IMG/VR virus record: IMGVR_UViG_3300012009_000052
Span: 1-27,610 of that record
DNA from: a virus
Reading direction: 5' to 3' (one strand)
Length of the DNA: 27,610 nt
This document shows, piece by piece, positions 5,968 to 13,343 of this stretch. How positions within the stretch are numbered: position 1 is the first letter of the stretch; every line of letters begins with the position of its first letter. Position numbers and translations under genes: made by a program. The notes below the pieces were generated by a model. It was not told the DNA's origin and did not search any database. It saw only the letters and a program-made list of their open reading frames with translations.

Positions 5968-7995
5968 TTGGAGCCTACCGGCCTCGCACAATATCTGATC
6001 AAGCTCCGGGATGCCTGGCTCAACACGCGCAAAACCCAGTTTGAGCCGCGGTGGAACGCGAACTACGCCATGATCAACAATCAGGACCCCGAGGACTCCG
6101 AAGAATGGAAGCTCGGGGAAGGAGAGGATTGGCGGTCCACTACCTTCATTCCCCTCCCTAAGGCGAAGGTGTTCGCGGCCCTCTCGATGCTGCTGGAGGT
6201 GATTCTGCAGAGCGGGTCGATCCCCTTCACCCTCAAGGCGGCCGAGGCGTCTGCGTACGAAACTCTCCCCGAGGAGCAGCAGGCGACCATCGATGAGGCC
6301 ATCGAGGGGATGTCGGAGCTGATCAAGGACCAGCTGCGGGACCGGAAAGTGGACCGGAGGTACCTGAAGCACCTCATGAGCCTCTTGGTCTACGGCGAGA
6401 CCATCAGCAAGTACAACGTCGAGCCAATCCTCGAGACGGGGTTCCAGGAAGAGTCCGTTGAGGCTGAGGGGTTGTTCCCCGAAGAGGCGGCGGAGCTTCA
6501 GTCTTTCGTTTACTACGAGGCCGAGCGGGATACCCCGGGGCACGACTATGTGTCTGTGTGGAATTTCCTCTTCGATTATGAGGATGAGGACTTCCGGGCC
6601 AACCGGGGGCAGATCGAGCTACTCCAGCTTTCCCCGTATGAACTCAGGCAGAAGAAGGGCCTTCCCGGGTTTGACGACGAGGCCATCGACCGGGCCATAT
6701 CGGAGAATCGCAACGCCAAGGATGGGCAGGGTACCGGCAGCCTACCCCCCGCGCTGAGGAACCTCCAGGAGCGCAAGCGCAACATGGATGCGTTCGAGGC
6801 GTGGGTGAGGGCCCCGAGGACCTTGGTGGAGGACTACGAGTCCGACCAGCACATGGATGTGGACGGGGGGTTGAACGCCGAGGAGACCGGAGACGAGGTG
6901 GAGGTTCTCGCCCAGGTGGCGAACCAAGAGATTGTGCGGTTTGCGCGGGTGGAGGCGAAGGACCGACCCTATCGCAGGAGCAAGTGGGAGGACGTGCTGG
7001 ACCGGGTGGACGGGATAGGGGTTCCGGACAACCTCAAGGGAATCAGCGCGGCCCTGAACGGCATGGTGAGGGCGTTCGAGGACAACAAGAAGCTCTCTGC
7101 CAACGTCATCCTCGCCATCAAGCGCACCCTCCTCGAGAAGCCCAATCAGATCGATGAGATCAAGCCCGGGTGCCAACTTGATATCTCCGACATGGCCGAG
7201 GATGTGCGGCAGGCTGTCTTACCGATCGTCATTCCAGATGTAGGGGAAACCCTCATGTCGGGCATCGCCATGATGGAGCGGTGGGGGGATACGGCGTCCA
7301 TGATCCCCCAGATCCTCCAGGGGTATGTGCTTCCCAAGCAGAAGTCCGACACGGCCTACGAGCTCTCCCAACTCCTCGAGCAGGCCGGGAAGTACCTCGG
7401 CAGGGGCATTCGGAACCTGGACGAAGGGAACATCGAGCCGGAAATCCGCGATATCTACGTCTACAACATGCAGGACCCGGACGTTCCGCAGGAGAAGAAG
7501 GCCAACGTCAAGGTTCACGCCGGCGGGTTCAACTCATTCCAGGACCGGATCATAAAGGCCCAGAAGATTCGGGAGCTCCTGGCTATGGTGGTGTCGTCCG
7601 AGCTTCTGTTGGGCGAGGTGAAGGTCACGCCCCACCTGAGGGTCGTATACGAGGCCCAGGACTTCGACCCGGATGAGTTCCTGCTGAGCGACGAGGAAAA
7701 GAACCAGAGGGCCGAGGAGCAGGCCGAGATGGAGGCCAAGGCCCGGGTGCAGGCCCTGGACGACCTCCAGATGCAGAAACAGGTGGAGACCCGGGCGAAG
7801 ATCGCAGAGGAGGAGGCCAAGGCCGAGTTCGACAAGGAGAAGGAGACCCTCGAGTCTCAGTTGGACCGGGAAGAGGAGACCCACAAGGCCGATCTGGAGG
7901 ACACGTTGAACGAACACGAATTTCAGCGGGAGATGGTGAAAACCCTCACCCGCGGAGAAGCCCGAGAGGAGGCTGGAGATGGAAGAGAGATGTGA
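5968..7995 (+). CDS. Portal protein
   Basis: The portal is the dodecameric ring through which DNA enters and leaves the head. This 675-residue protein has the size and layout of podovirus-type portals: an alpha/beta N-terminal region, a long central wing and stem region, and a highly charged helical C-terminus (about residues 575-665, rich in E, K, A and Q) able to form an extended coiled-coil barrel. Segments such as YLKHLMSLLVYGETISKYNV, VSVWNFLFDYEDEDF and GWGDTAS-like MMERWGDTASMIPQ fit portal helices. It starts at TTG directly after the previous TAA. Position after terminase and before scaffold supports the call; I identify it by architecture rather than a catalytic motif. Confidence 0.85.
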   Translation: MEPTGLAQYLIKLRDAWLNTRKTQFEPRWNANYAMINNQDPEDSEEWKLGEGEDWRSTTFIPLPKAKVFAALSMLLEVILQSGSIPFTLKAAEASAYETLPEEQQATIDEAIEGMSELIKDQLRDRKVDRRYLKHLMSLLVYGETISKYNVEPILETGFQEESVEAEGLFPEEAAELQSFVYYEAERDTPGHDYVSVWNFLFDYEDEDFRANRGQIELLQLSPYELRQKKGLPGFDDEAIDRAISENRNAKDGQGTGSLPPALRNLQERKRNMDAFEAWVRAPRTLVEDYESDQHMDVDGGLNAEETGDEVEVLAQVANQEIVRFARVEAKDRPYRRSKWEDVLDRVDGIGVPDNLKGISAALNGMVRAFEDNKKLSANVILAIKRTLLEKPNQIDEIKPGCQLDISDMAEDVRQAVLPIVIPDVGETLMSGIAMMERWGDTASMIPQILQGYVLPKQKSDTAYELSQLLEQAGKYLGRGIRNLDEGNIEPEIRDIYVYNMQDPDVPQEKKANVKVHAGGFNSFQDRIIKAQKIRELLAMVVSSELLLGEVKVTPHLRVVYEAQDFDPDEFLLSDEEKNQRAEEQAEMEAKARVQALDDLQMQKQVETRAKIAEEEAKAEFDKEKETLESQLDREEETHKADLEDTLNEHEFQREMVKTLTRGEAREEAGDGREM

Positions 7996-8323
7996 GACGT
8001 GCAGGTTTTTTGGCCCGGGGCATTCAGCGGTTGTTGGTGGATTTTGTCGCAGAAGGGCCCCGGCGTCCAACGAGTGGTTCCCCGTGACCCGACCGGAGCA
8101 GTGGTGCGGGGAGTGGGAGGAAAGCGAAGAGAGGGTCAAGGCCGAAATCAACGAGCAGAATAAGCACGCGACGGGGCGGTGGTTGGTGGGGCTGGTAATT
8201 GACAGATTAAGGGAGGCCTCTGGGCTCCTTCAGTCCAACGCCTTTGACAACTCCATCGAGACGATAGCCGCCAACCTCGACGCCCTCATTATGGAGCTGG
8301 AGGGGGTCCTCAATGACCGATGA
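7979..8323 (+). CDS. Small zinc-binding-type protein with helical C-terminus
   Basis: This 114-residue protein carries Cys5, Cys8, Cys23 and Cys43 in CETCRFF, GFCRRRAP and WCGEWE. That is a one-metal knuckle seen in many small phage proteins, with the C-R-R-x-(A/P)-P and WCGE-(W/F) signatures. Residues 50-114 are helical. It overlaps the portal gene by 17 bp and the next gene by 11 bp. Its function is unknown; the metal site is inferred from spacing. Confidence 0.68.
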   Translation: MEERCETCRFFGPGHSAVVGGFCRRRAPASNEWFPVTRPEQWCGEWEESEERVKAEINEQNKHATGRWLVGLVIDRLREASGLLQSNAFDNSIETIAANLDALIMELEGVLNDR

Positions 8324-8663
8324 ACCCCGCATCATCACCCCGGAGCAGATGGTTCGGGGGATCACGAACATTGGAGGCCCTTCGGTCATCGACGGGGACC
8401 CCGATGCCCTGCTGGAGCGCGTCATGCTGGAGGCGGAAAAGATTCTCCTCCGGGTCCTGACCAAGATGGGGGTGGAGATCACCAAAGACACGATACGGAA
8501 CCACTGCAGGCGGGTTCTATACAAGGACGACCCCCACCACATCGTCGAGTTCCGGTACGACGACAAGCTCCTCCTGCGGGCCATGGCGAACGTGAGCGGC
8601 ATGGGGATCGATTTCCTGGTGCCCAAGGGGATGGAAGACGCGGTGGAAGGAAAACCTGAGTAG
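8313..8663 (+). CDS. Hypothetical head-module protein
   Basis: This 116-residue soluble protein has two probable helices (LLERVMLEAEKILLRVLTKM, residues 33-52) and a later alpha/beta part (IVEFRYDDKLLLRAMANV). No known motif was recognised and it has no signal peptide or cysteine pairs. It is translated by overlap from the previous gene and lies in the portal-scaffold interval, where accessory head genes are common. Confidence 0.6.
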   Translation: MTDEPRIITPEQMVRGITNIGGPSVIDGDPDALLERVMLEAEKILLRVLTKMGVEITKDTIRNHCRRVLYKDDPHHIVEFRYDDKLLLRAMANVSGMGIDFLVPKGMEDAVEGKPE

Positions 8664-8685
8664 CGAAGCCCGAAAGGAGGCTCAA

Positions 8686-9030
8686 ATGGAAAAGACCCCG
8701 TACCAAGGCCAGATCGCCCATTTCATTTCAGGGGACGGTGTGGGTTTCGTCGGTGAGGTCGCGCCGGGGCCGTTCCCCGGTTGGATCCGCCTCAAGAATG
8801 CGGCCCAGACCCAACTGTACAAGACCAAAGACGGCGGCGTGGGGGTGCGGGTCGCCAAGATCAGCGGCGGCCAAAACGAGTACCGCGCCTACATCGATCT
8901 GAACGTCAGCCACTTCCAGCAGGTCCGGATCCTCAACACGGAGACCGAGTTCTACCGGACATACAAGCAGGAAGTCACGGGTCTCACCATGCCCTCCGGG
9001 AGGCAGATTTCGGAGGTGGCCCGTGGTTGA
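8686..9030 (+). CDS. Hypothetical beta-rich protein
   Basis: This 114-residue protein follows a strong aaaggagg site (8673-8680). It is strand-rich and glycine-rich at the N-terminus (IAHFISGDGVGFVGEV, GWIRLKNAAQ), which could form a small barrel, perhaps SH3- or LSm-like; that fold idea is a guess. No catalytic motif is visible. The next gene starts at a GTG inside its last codons. Confidence 0.6.
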   Translation: MEKTPYQGQIAHFISGDGVGFVGEVAPGPFPGWIRLKNAAQTQLYKTKDGGVGVRVAKISGGQNEYRAYIDLNVSHFQQVRILNTETEFYRTYKQEVTGLTMPSGRQISEVARG

Positions 9031-9295
9031 ACACCTTCGGATTCACGACAAGACGGGCCTCCGAAAGAACGTCATGGAGATCCTGGATCTTCAGAGTAAG
9101 CGGGAGCTGAAAGCCGTGGGGATCTGCTTTGCCCGAAAGGATGGGTCGATCCATACGTTCTGGAATGGCGATGACATGAATGCCCTCATCATGGCCACAA
9201 CCATGATGGAGCATGACATTCTTCACAGTCGGCCCGTTATTTATGAGGAAGCCTGCGACCCGCTCGAAGACCCGGAGGAGGGCCCTCCGGCGTGA
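9023..9295 (+). CDS. Hypothetical 90-residue protein
   Basis: This protein starts with GTG overlapping the end of the preceding gene (ggaggtggccc upstream serves as ribosome site). It has an alpha/beta layout with KAVGICFARKDGSIHTFW, then a methionine-rich helix (MNALIMATTMMEHDIL) and an acidic, proline-ending tail. Its function is not recognised. Its final codons contain a 7-bp hairpin (9272-9290) just before the next GTG. Confidence 0.58.
   Translation: MVEHLRIHDKTGLRKNVMEILDLQSKRELKAVGICFARKDGSIHTFWNGDDMNALIMATTMMEHDILHSRPVIYEEACDPLEDPEEGPPA
9272..9290 (+). promoter_or_regulatory. Hairpin covering the ribosome site of the next gene
   Basis: CCGGAGG (9272-9278) pairs with CCTCCGG (9284-9290) across an AGGGC loop. 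The GTG start of the next gene is at 9292. The GGAGG that would serve as ribosome site is inside the stem, so translation of that gene probably depends on ribosomes arriving from the gene before. Confidence 0.4.
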
Positions 9296-9552
9296 GACAC
9301 GAATACCAAAGCCTCTCGGAGCACGACCTCCTCACCCTGGGGCACTTTGCCCGGACCGACTACGGCCGGGTGTTTTTGTCCCTGATCCAGCGCATACACG
9401 ACGCGGAAGATGCTCGAATGAAGCACAGGCCCCGGCTGAGCGACACGGTGCGCGATGACCTCCGGTATCAAATGGGCTTGGTGGCCGGCTTGAAGCTGGT
9501 CCTGAGCGCACCGGACGAAATAGCCAACATCATTCAAAGCAAAGGAGACTGA
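9292..9552 (+). CDS. Hypothetical small helical protein
   Basis: This 86-residue all-helical protein starts at GTG overlapping the previous stop (GTGA). It contains LTLGHFARTDYGRVFLSLIQ and a later helix, QMGLVAGLKLVLSAPDEI. Many tailed phages encode a short protein of this pattern (helix, loop with basic residues, helix with G-x2-x-G-L then a pair of acidic residues) near the head genes, with no assigned function. The call as a real gene is firmer than any role. Confidence 0.6.
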   Translation: MRHEYQSLSEHDLLTLGHFARTDYGRVFLSLIQRIHDAEDARMKHRPRLSDTVRDDLRYQMGLVAGLKLVLSAPDEIANIIQSKGD

Positions 9553-9553
9553 T

Positions 9554-10192
9554 ATGAAACGCTTCATTCTTTGCCTCATGGCCTTGCTCGTGGGCCTTGC
9601 CGTGTTCGTGCAGACGGCTTCGGCCGACCCGTTCACCCGGAAGTCGCATGAGTGGACTGCGGAGCAGGAGTTTAAGAAGGGCGTTGTCTTCGGTCTGGAC
9701 CACAAAGCCAAGACCGAGTTCAACGATGACGGGGAAATCAGCAGCCTCTCTCGCCAGGAGAAAACGCCTACCTGCGTAAGCGGCTCCGGGTACACCCTCA
9801 CCTCTGACGACATTCGGGATTACTCAGTGTTTTACATCGACCAGAGCCCGGCTGTCGGTGTGGTGAACCCGATGAGTACCGGAAACGCTGGGATTGGAGT
9901 GAGCGCGGGAGTGACTGTCACCCTTCCGGTTCCCGACGCGAATTGCGACAAGAAGGACTTTTATCTGATCGGTACAGACTCCGGCGGGTCGCAGTTTGTG
10001 ACTTATGTGCCGGGAGGAACCATGTCGGGCGGAACCCCTGTAAGCCAGTCGGCCAACAGAACCGTGGGCAGCGCCAGCGTGACTTCCTGCACTGAATTCC
10101 TCACGATGGACGGCTACTATGATGTCCTGCACCTCAGGGCCAATTACAACTCTGCCGTGAGCTATGAGGTGCTTGATTATTACAACAGATAA
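9554..10192 (+). CDS. Exported protein with Sec signal peptide in the head module
   Basis: This 212-residue protein begins with a textbook signal peptide: basic MKR, a hydrophobic core to about residue 20 and TASA before a predicted cut at 24/25. The mature part is rich in Ser, Gly, Thr and Val with many short strands, as in a beta-sandwich, and has three cysteines. An aaaggag site lies six bases upstream of ATG. It sits between small head genes and the scaffold, where exported proteins are not expected. It could be a virion decoration protein or a periplasmic factor; neither is shown. Confidence 0.7.
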   Translation: MKRFILCLMALLVGLAVFVQTASADPFTRKSHEWTAEQEFKKGVVFGLDHKAKTEFNDDGEISSLSRQEKTPTCVSGSGYTLTSDDIRDYSVFYIDQSPAVGVVNPMSTGNAGIGVSAGVTVTLPVPDANCDKKDFYLIGTDSGGSQFVTYVPGGTMSGGTPVSQSANRTVGSASVTSCTEFLTMDGYYDVLHLRANYNSAVSYEVLDYYNR

Positions 10193-10252
10193 AGTTTCCT
10201 CCCCCGGCCCTGCCTGACGGGAAAAGTAGGCTCAGCCGAACAGGCAGAAGAA

Positions 10253-10286
10253 CCCCTTGGGGCCCTCGGGCCCCCGGGGGCTTTTT
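10253..10286 (+). terminator. Terminator/attenuator before scaffold
   Basis: CCCCTTGGGGCCC (10253-10265) pairs imperfectly with GGGCCCCCGGGGG (10268-10280), leaving a very small loop that probably opens slightly, and is followed by five T. It lies 19 bases before the scaffold ATG, so it probably reduces readthrough into the capsid genes or sets their relative dose. Confidence 0.7.
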
Positions 10287-10304
10287 ATGAAAGGAGACCG
10301 AGAC

Positions 10305-11219
10305 ATGCCGGATGACGAACTCGAAGTCACGGAGCAGACCGAAGAAGGGGACTTTGACAAGGTTTTCGGAGAGGACCCCCCTGTGGAGACCCCATCCGAG
10401 GAAGAGGAGCCTGAAGCCGAAGAGGAGTCTGAGGAGGAGTCTGAGGAAGAAGCCGAAAAGGAAGAGCCCGAGGAGGAGGACCCCGAGAAGGAAGAGCCTG
10501 AGGCGGAAGAGGAAGAGCCCGAGGACGAAGCCCTCACCCGTGGGCGGGAGCTCATGGAGGAGGAAGAGGAGAGCCGGAAGGCGGCTGAAACGGCCCAGGC
10601 CGAGGACCAGAGGAAAGAGACTCCCGCTCCCCAGCCGGTCGCTCCCGGCCTGATCAACGCTCTCTCCTCCTTGGTCTCTAAGGACATCCTCCCCGAGGGT
10701 GCCCTCGAGGTCAACGGGGTGGAGGTGGACCTCCGGGACTACCTCTCCGACAATCCCGAGGTGTCGGCCATCGTGGGGATTGGGTTTCGGCAGGGGATGA
10801 ACCGCCTGATCGAGTCTGGCCGCATCATGACCTCCGACCAAGTAGAGGAAACCGTGAGCAAGGCCGTCTTCGAGGCCACGGTCACATCCCAGCACCGGGA
10901 CGCCCCCAAGATCGTCCAGTCGGACGAGTGGGGAAAGTGGTTCGACGAAGAGGCGACCGACGAGGAGAAGGCCCTCTTCCGGTCCAAGAACCCCATGGAT
11001 CACGTTCTGGGGCTCGAGCGGTTCAAGAACCGGGCCACGGTCAAAAAGGCGCGGGAAAAGAAGGAGGCCCGGGACAAGGAGGCCAAGGAGACCCACGGCA
11101 AGCACAAGGATGTGCACAAGCACACGGGCAGGAGCCGCACCGCTACTCCGAGCTCCAAGCCCTCTTCGGATGATTTCGATGCCGCCTTCGATGAGGCTGC
11201 GGAGAAAGAGGTTGCCTGA
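10305..11219 (+). CDS. Scaffolding protein
   Basis: Scaffolding proteins guide capsid assembly and leave before or during packaging. This 304-residue protein has an extremely acidic, Glu-rich low-complexity N-terminus (about residues 20-90), a helical middle (about 115-250) and a basic, Lys/His-rich segment (about 250-275) before a C-terminal helix rich in Asp, Ala and Phe. Acidic N-terminus, basic C-terminal region and location directly before the capsid gene are the standard signs. ATG 10305 is chosen because aaggag lies eight bases upstream, whereas 10257 falls in the terminator hairpin. Confidence 0.82.
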   Translation: MPDDELEVTEQTEEGDFDKVFGEDPPVETPSEEEEPEAEEESEEESEEEAEKEEPEEEDPEKEEPEAEEEEPEDEALTRGRELMEEEEESRKAAETAQAEDQRKETPAPQPVAPGLINALSSLVSKDILPEGALEVNGVEVDLRDYLSDNPEVSAIVGIGFRQGMNRLIESGRIMTSDQVEETVSKAVFEATVTSQHRDAPKIVQSDEWGKWFDEEATDEEKALFRSKNPMDHVLGLERFKNRATVKKAREKKEARDKEAKETHGKHKDVHKHTGRSRTATPSSKPSSDDFDAAFDEAAEKEVA

Positions 11220-11401
11220 TGGAGCCGCATGAGAGAAAGGCGCTGTGGGAAAAGCGAGGATTCCAGGTAGCGAACGACCCCTACCTTCGGTGCCCCTACT
11301 GCAGCGCCATCCTCGCGGAGGGCAGGTATCCGGACTCCAGCATCAGGATCAAGTGCCGCCGGTGCGGCAACCTGGTTTCGTTTCAACGTCTTCCGCCGTA
11401 A
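11219..11401 (+). CDS. Com-like zinc-finger protein
   Basis: This 60-residue protein has Cys25-x2-Cys28 (RCPYCSAILAEG) and Cys46-x2-Cys49 (IKCRRCGNLV), the pattern of the Com family. In phage Mu, Com binds mRNA and activates translation of the DNA-modification gene mom. No mom-like gene is recognised here. Its start overlaps the scaffold stop by one base, and the capsid leader follows. A role in controlling capsid translation is tempting but only inference; it could equally be a structural zinc ribbon. Confidence 0.7.
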   Translation: MEPHERKALWEKRGFQVANDPYLRCPYCSAILAEGRYPDSSIRIKCRRCGNLVSFQRLPP

Positions 11402-11515
11402 TGCGGTAGGCGAAAGAATACCACGACCAAACCCCTCAAAAGAGAGTCAGAAGGCGTTTTCGAAGCCATAGGAACTCCAGGGGATCATTCATCATGATTT
11501 CGAAAGGAGATCGCT
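11402..11515 (+). other. Capsid gene leader without a gene
   Basis: This 114-base gap before the major capsid gene contains a small inverted repeat, ATCAT (11486-11490) with ATGAT (11494-11498), a loosely pairing CCCCT...AGGGG, and the capsid ribosome site aaaggag about nine bases before the ATG. No terminator or convincing promoter is seen. Confidence 0.4.
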
Positions 11516-12541
11516 ATGTCTTCGAACACCAATGTCTATGGGGACATTTCCCCCAGGACCGCGGCATACGCGGCCATTCGGCTGCTGACCCGTGGCCAGT
11601 TCGACCTGGTGACGGAGCGGTTCGGCCAGAGCCGCCCCCTTCCCAAGAAGAAGTCCAAGACCATCAAGTTCCGGCGGTACGAGTCTTTGCCGAGGGCCAC
11701 CGCGCCCCTGGCTGAGGGTGTTCCCCCGGAAGGACGGAAGCTCACCTACACGGACGTTTCGTGCAGCCTCGAGCAATACGGCGATATCGTCGAACTTACT
11801 GATGTTATTGCAGATACCCATGAGGATAACGTCTTCAAGGAGACGTTCGACAACTGTGGGGAGCAGGCCGCGGAGACCATCGAGGTGGTCAGGATCGCCT
11901 TCCTCAAGGCCGGTTCCAACATTTACTACGCGAACAACGCCGGCGCCCGGGCGTCCGTCAACTCCCCCCCTCTCCGTTCCGACTTCCGGAGGATCTACCG
12001 GGGCTTCAGGCGGAACAAGGCCGCCACCATCGGCAATATCATCAAGGCTTCGGCCAAGATCAGCACCGAGCCGGTGGATCCCGCCTACTTCGTCATGGGG
12101 CACACGGACTGTGATGCGGATGTCCGCAACATGGACGGCTTCATCCCGGTGAAGGAGTATTCCAACTCCGACCGCGCCCTCCCGGCCGAGGTGGGGAGCG
12201 TCGATCAATTCCGGCTCTGCCTGACGGCCCTCTTCGAGCCGTGGGAGACCTCCGGTTACAGCGGGACAACCTACCTGTCCTCCGGCGATATCCCCTCATC
12301 GTCCGCTCAGGCCGATGTGTACCCGCTCATCGCGGTGGGGAAGAACGGGTACGCCATTGTTCCGTTCCAGGGGAAGAACGCCGTGGTCCCCATGGTGGTG
12401 AACCCGAACGGCCGGCCGAGCGTCGGGAACGAGCTCGCCCAGAAGGGGTTCGTCAGCTGGAAGACCTACCAGACCGGAACCATCCTCAATCAGCTGTGGG
12501 TCGCGCGTCTCGAAGCAGCGGCTACGGCTGTCCCAGATTAA
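11516..12541 (+). CDS. Major capsid protein, N4-gp56 family type
   Basis: This 341-residue protein forms the shell. It matches the N4-gp56 capsid family in length and in its early segments: KTIKFRRYESLPRATAPLAE (47-66) with GVPPEGRKLTY, then QYGDIVELTDVIADTHED (87-104), followed by a long helix (FKETFDNCGEQAAETIE) and the usual late alpha/beta domain (YPLIAVGKNGYAIVPFQG). In this family the P-L-A-E-G-x-(P/T)-P and Q-Y-G-x-x-x-x-x-T-D signatures are typical. The aaaggag site and position after the scaffold agree. Confidence 0.9.
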   Translation: MSSNTNVYGDISPRTAAYAAIRLLTRGQFDLVTERFGQSRPLPKKKSKTIKFRRYESLPRATAPLAEGVPPEGRKLTYTDVSCSLEQYGDIVELTDVIADTHEDNVFKETFDNCGEQAAETIEVVRIAFLKAGSNIYYANNAGARASVNSPPLRSDFRRIYRGFRRNKAATIGNIIKASAKISTEPVDPAYFVMGHTDCDADVRNMDGFIPVKEYSNSDRALPAEVGSVDQFRLCLTALFEPWETSGYSGTTYLSSGDIPSSSAQADVYPLIAVGKNGYAIVPFQGKNAVVPMVVNPNGRPSVGNELAQKGFVSWKTYQTGTILNQLWVARLEAAATAVPD

Positions 12542-12621
12542 GTTTTTATAATAATATCAAGCATTTATTCCGCTGTTGCAATTTAACCGGGGCCTCGGCC
12601 CCATAGAAAAGGAGCAGGATC
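12542..12621 (+). other. AT-rich gap and GC hairpin after capsid gene
   Basis: The capsid stop is followed by an unusually AT-rich stretch (gtttttataataatatc, 12542-12558), then by GGGGC-CTCG-GCCCC (12589-12602) and an aaaaggag ribosome site for the next gene. The hairpin lacks a T run, so it is better read as an mRNA-stabilising or processing element than as a terminator. Confidence 0.4.
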
Positions 12622-13287
12622 ATGGGTAAGCGAATCGCAGGAACCTTCAACGGGACGGGGGCCGATCTGTATCTCGGGATCGGCTTCATCCCCGATTGGA
12701 TCCGCCTGATCAACCTGGAGGACGGCGACGAGGTCTCCGTGTTCTGGAGCAAGCACCTCCGCTCCTTGGAGCAGATCGAGGGCCTCCAGTTGCACGATTC
12801 CACCACCAGCCCTCTGACCAAGGGGAATGGCATCATCCCTTACGTTGGGGGTGACGTTTTCACCTCAGCCCAGACCGCCTACATCCGTGAAGAGCCGGAC
12901 GATCGTGACATGCGGGACTCCTCGGGCGGGACCGGCACCATCACCGCCTGGACCCTGGGGAGCGCCGCCAACTACACCGGCAGCTTCGATGAGGGCGTGG
13001 ACACCTCCTATGTTGGGGAGGGTTCCCGGGTCTACATCGAGGAGTCGGTCGGTCACGAGTTCAAGTGGGCGACCATCACCGCGCTGTCGAATGACGGCGA
13101 CGCGGCCAACGAGGTCACGCTGTCCGTTCCGGCCAAGAGCGGCATCGTCCATTTCCTCAGCGCCATGTACGACTACACGGGCGTTGCGGCTGGCGAGCGC
13201 ATGCCGGCCGGGGTGAAGATCAGCAACACTACCCTCAACGTCTCCGGGAACCTCTGCATGTTCGAGGCCGGAACCTACGACAACTGA
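12622..13287 (+). CDS. Putative head decoration protein
   Basis: This 221-residue strand-rich protein starts MGKRIAGTFNGTGADLYLGIGFIPDW. It is rich in Gly, Ser, Thr and Asp, with beta stretches such as GSRVYIEES and NEVTLSVPAKSGIVHFL. It has no signal peptide. It has its own good ribosome site and sits directly between the capsid gene and a terminator (13304-13329), so it can be made in high amounts with the capsid. That pattern suits a decoration or head-fibre protein, but I do not recognise the family. Confidence 0.6.
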   Translation: MGKRIAGTFNGTGADLYLGIGFIPDWIRLINLEDGDEVSVFWSKHLRSLEQIEGLQLHDSTTSPLTKGNGIIPYVGGDVFTSAQTAYIREEPDDRDMRDSSGGTGTITAWTLGSAANYTGSFDEGVDTSYVGEGSRVYIEESVGHEFKWATITALSNDGDAANEVTLSVPAKSGIVHFLSAMYDYTGVAAGERMPAGVKISNTTLNVSGNLCMFEAGTYDN

Positions 13288-13303
13288 TGATTCCAACGCG
13301 AGG

Positions 13304-13329
13304 AGCCCCGGGGCAACCCGGGGCTTTTT
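13304..13329 (+). terminator. Rho-independent terminator after capsid cluster
   Basis: AGCCCCGGG (13304-13312) pairs perfectly with CCCGGGGCT (13317-13325) across a GCAA tetraloop, followed by five T. It closes the scaffold-capsid-decoration unit. The next gene starts 14 bases later, so downstream tail genes rely on readthrough or an unseen promoter. Confidence 0.88.
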
Positions 13330-13343
13330 AAGGAGACCCAGAG

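Noticed and set aside
5755-6543. Minus-strand open frame (262 codons) opposite the portal start
   Set aside because: Antisense shadow; the plus-strand coiled-coil and portal genes explain the sequence.
10134-11123. Minus-strand open frame (329 codons) with Leu/Phe-rich run
   Set aside because: The hydrophobic run is the reverse reading of the Glu-rich scaffold codons (GAG/GAA read as CTC/TTC), not a membrane protein.
12547-12552. TATAAT after the capsid gene
   Set aside because: No acceptable -35 box lies about 17 bases upstream; treated as an AT-rich patch.
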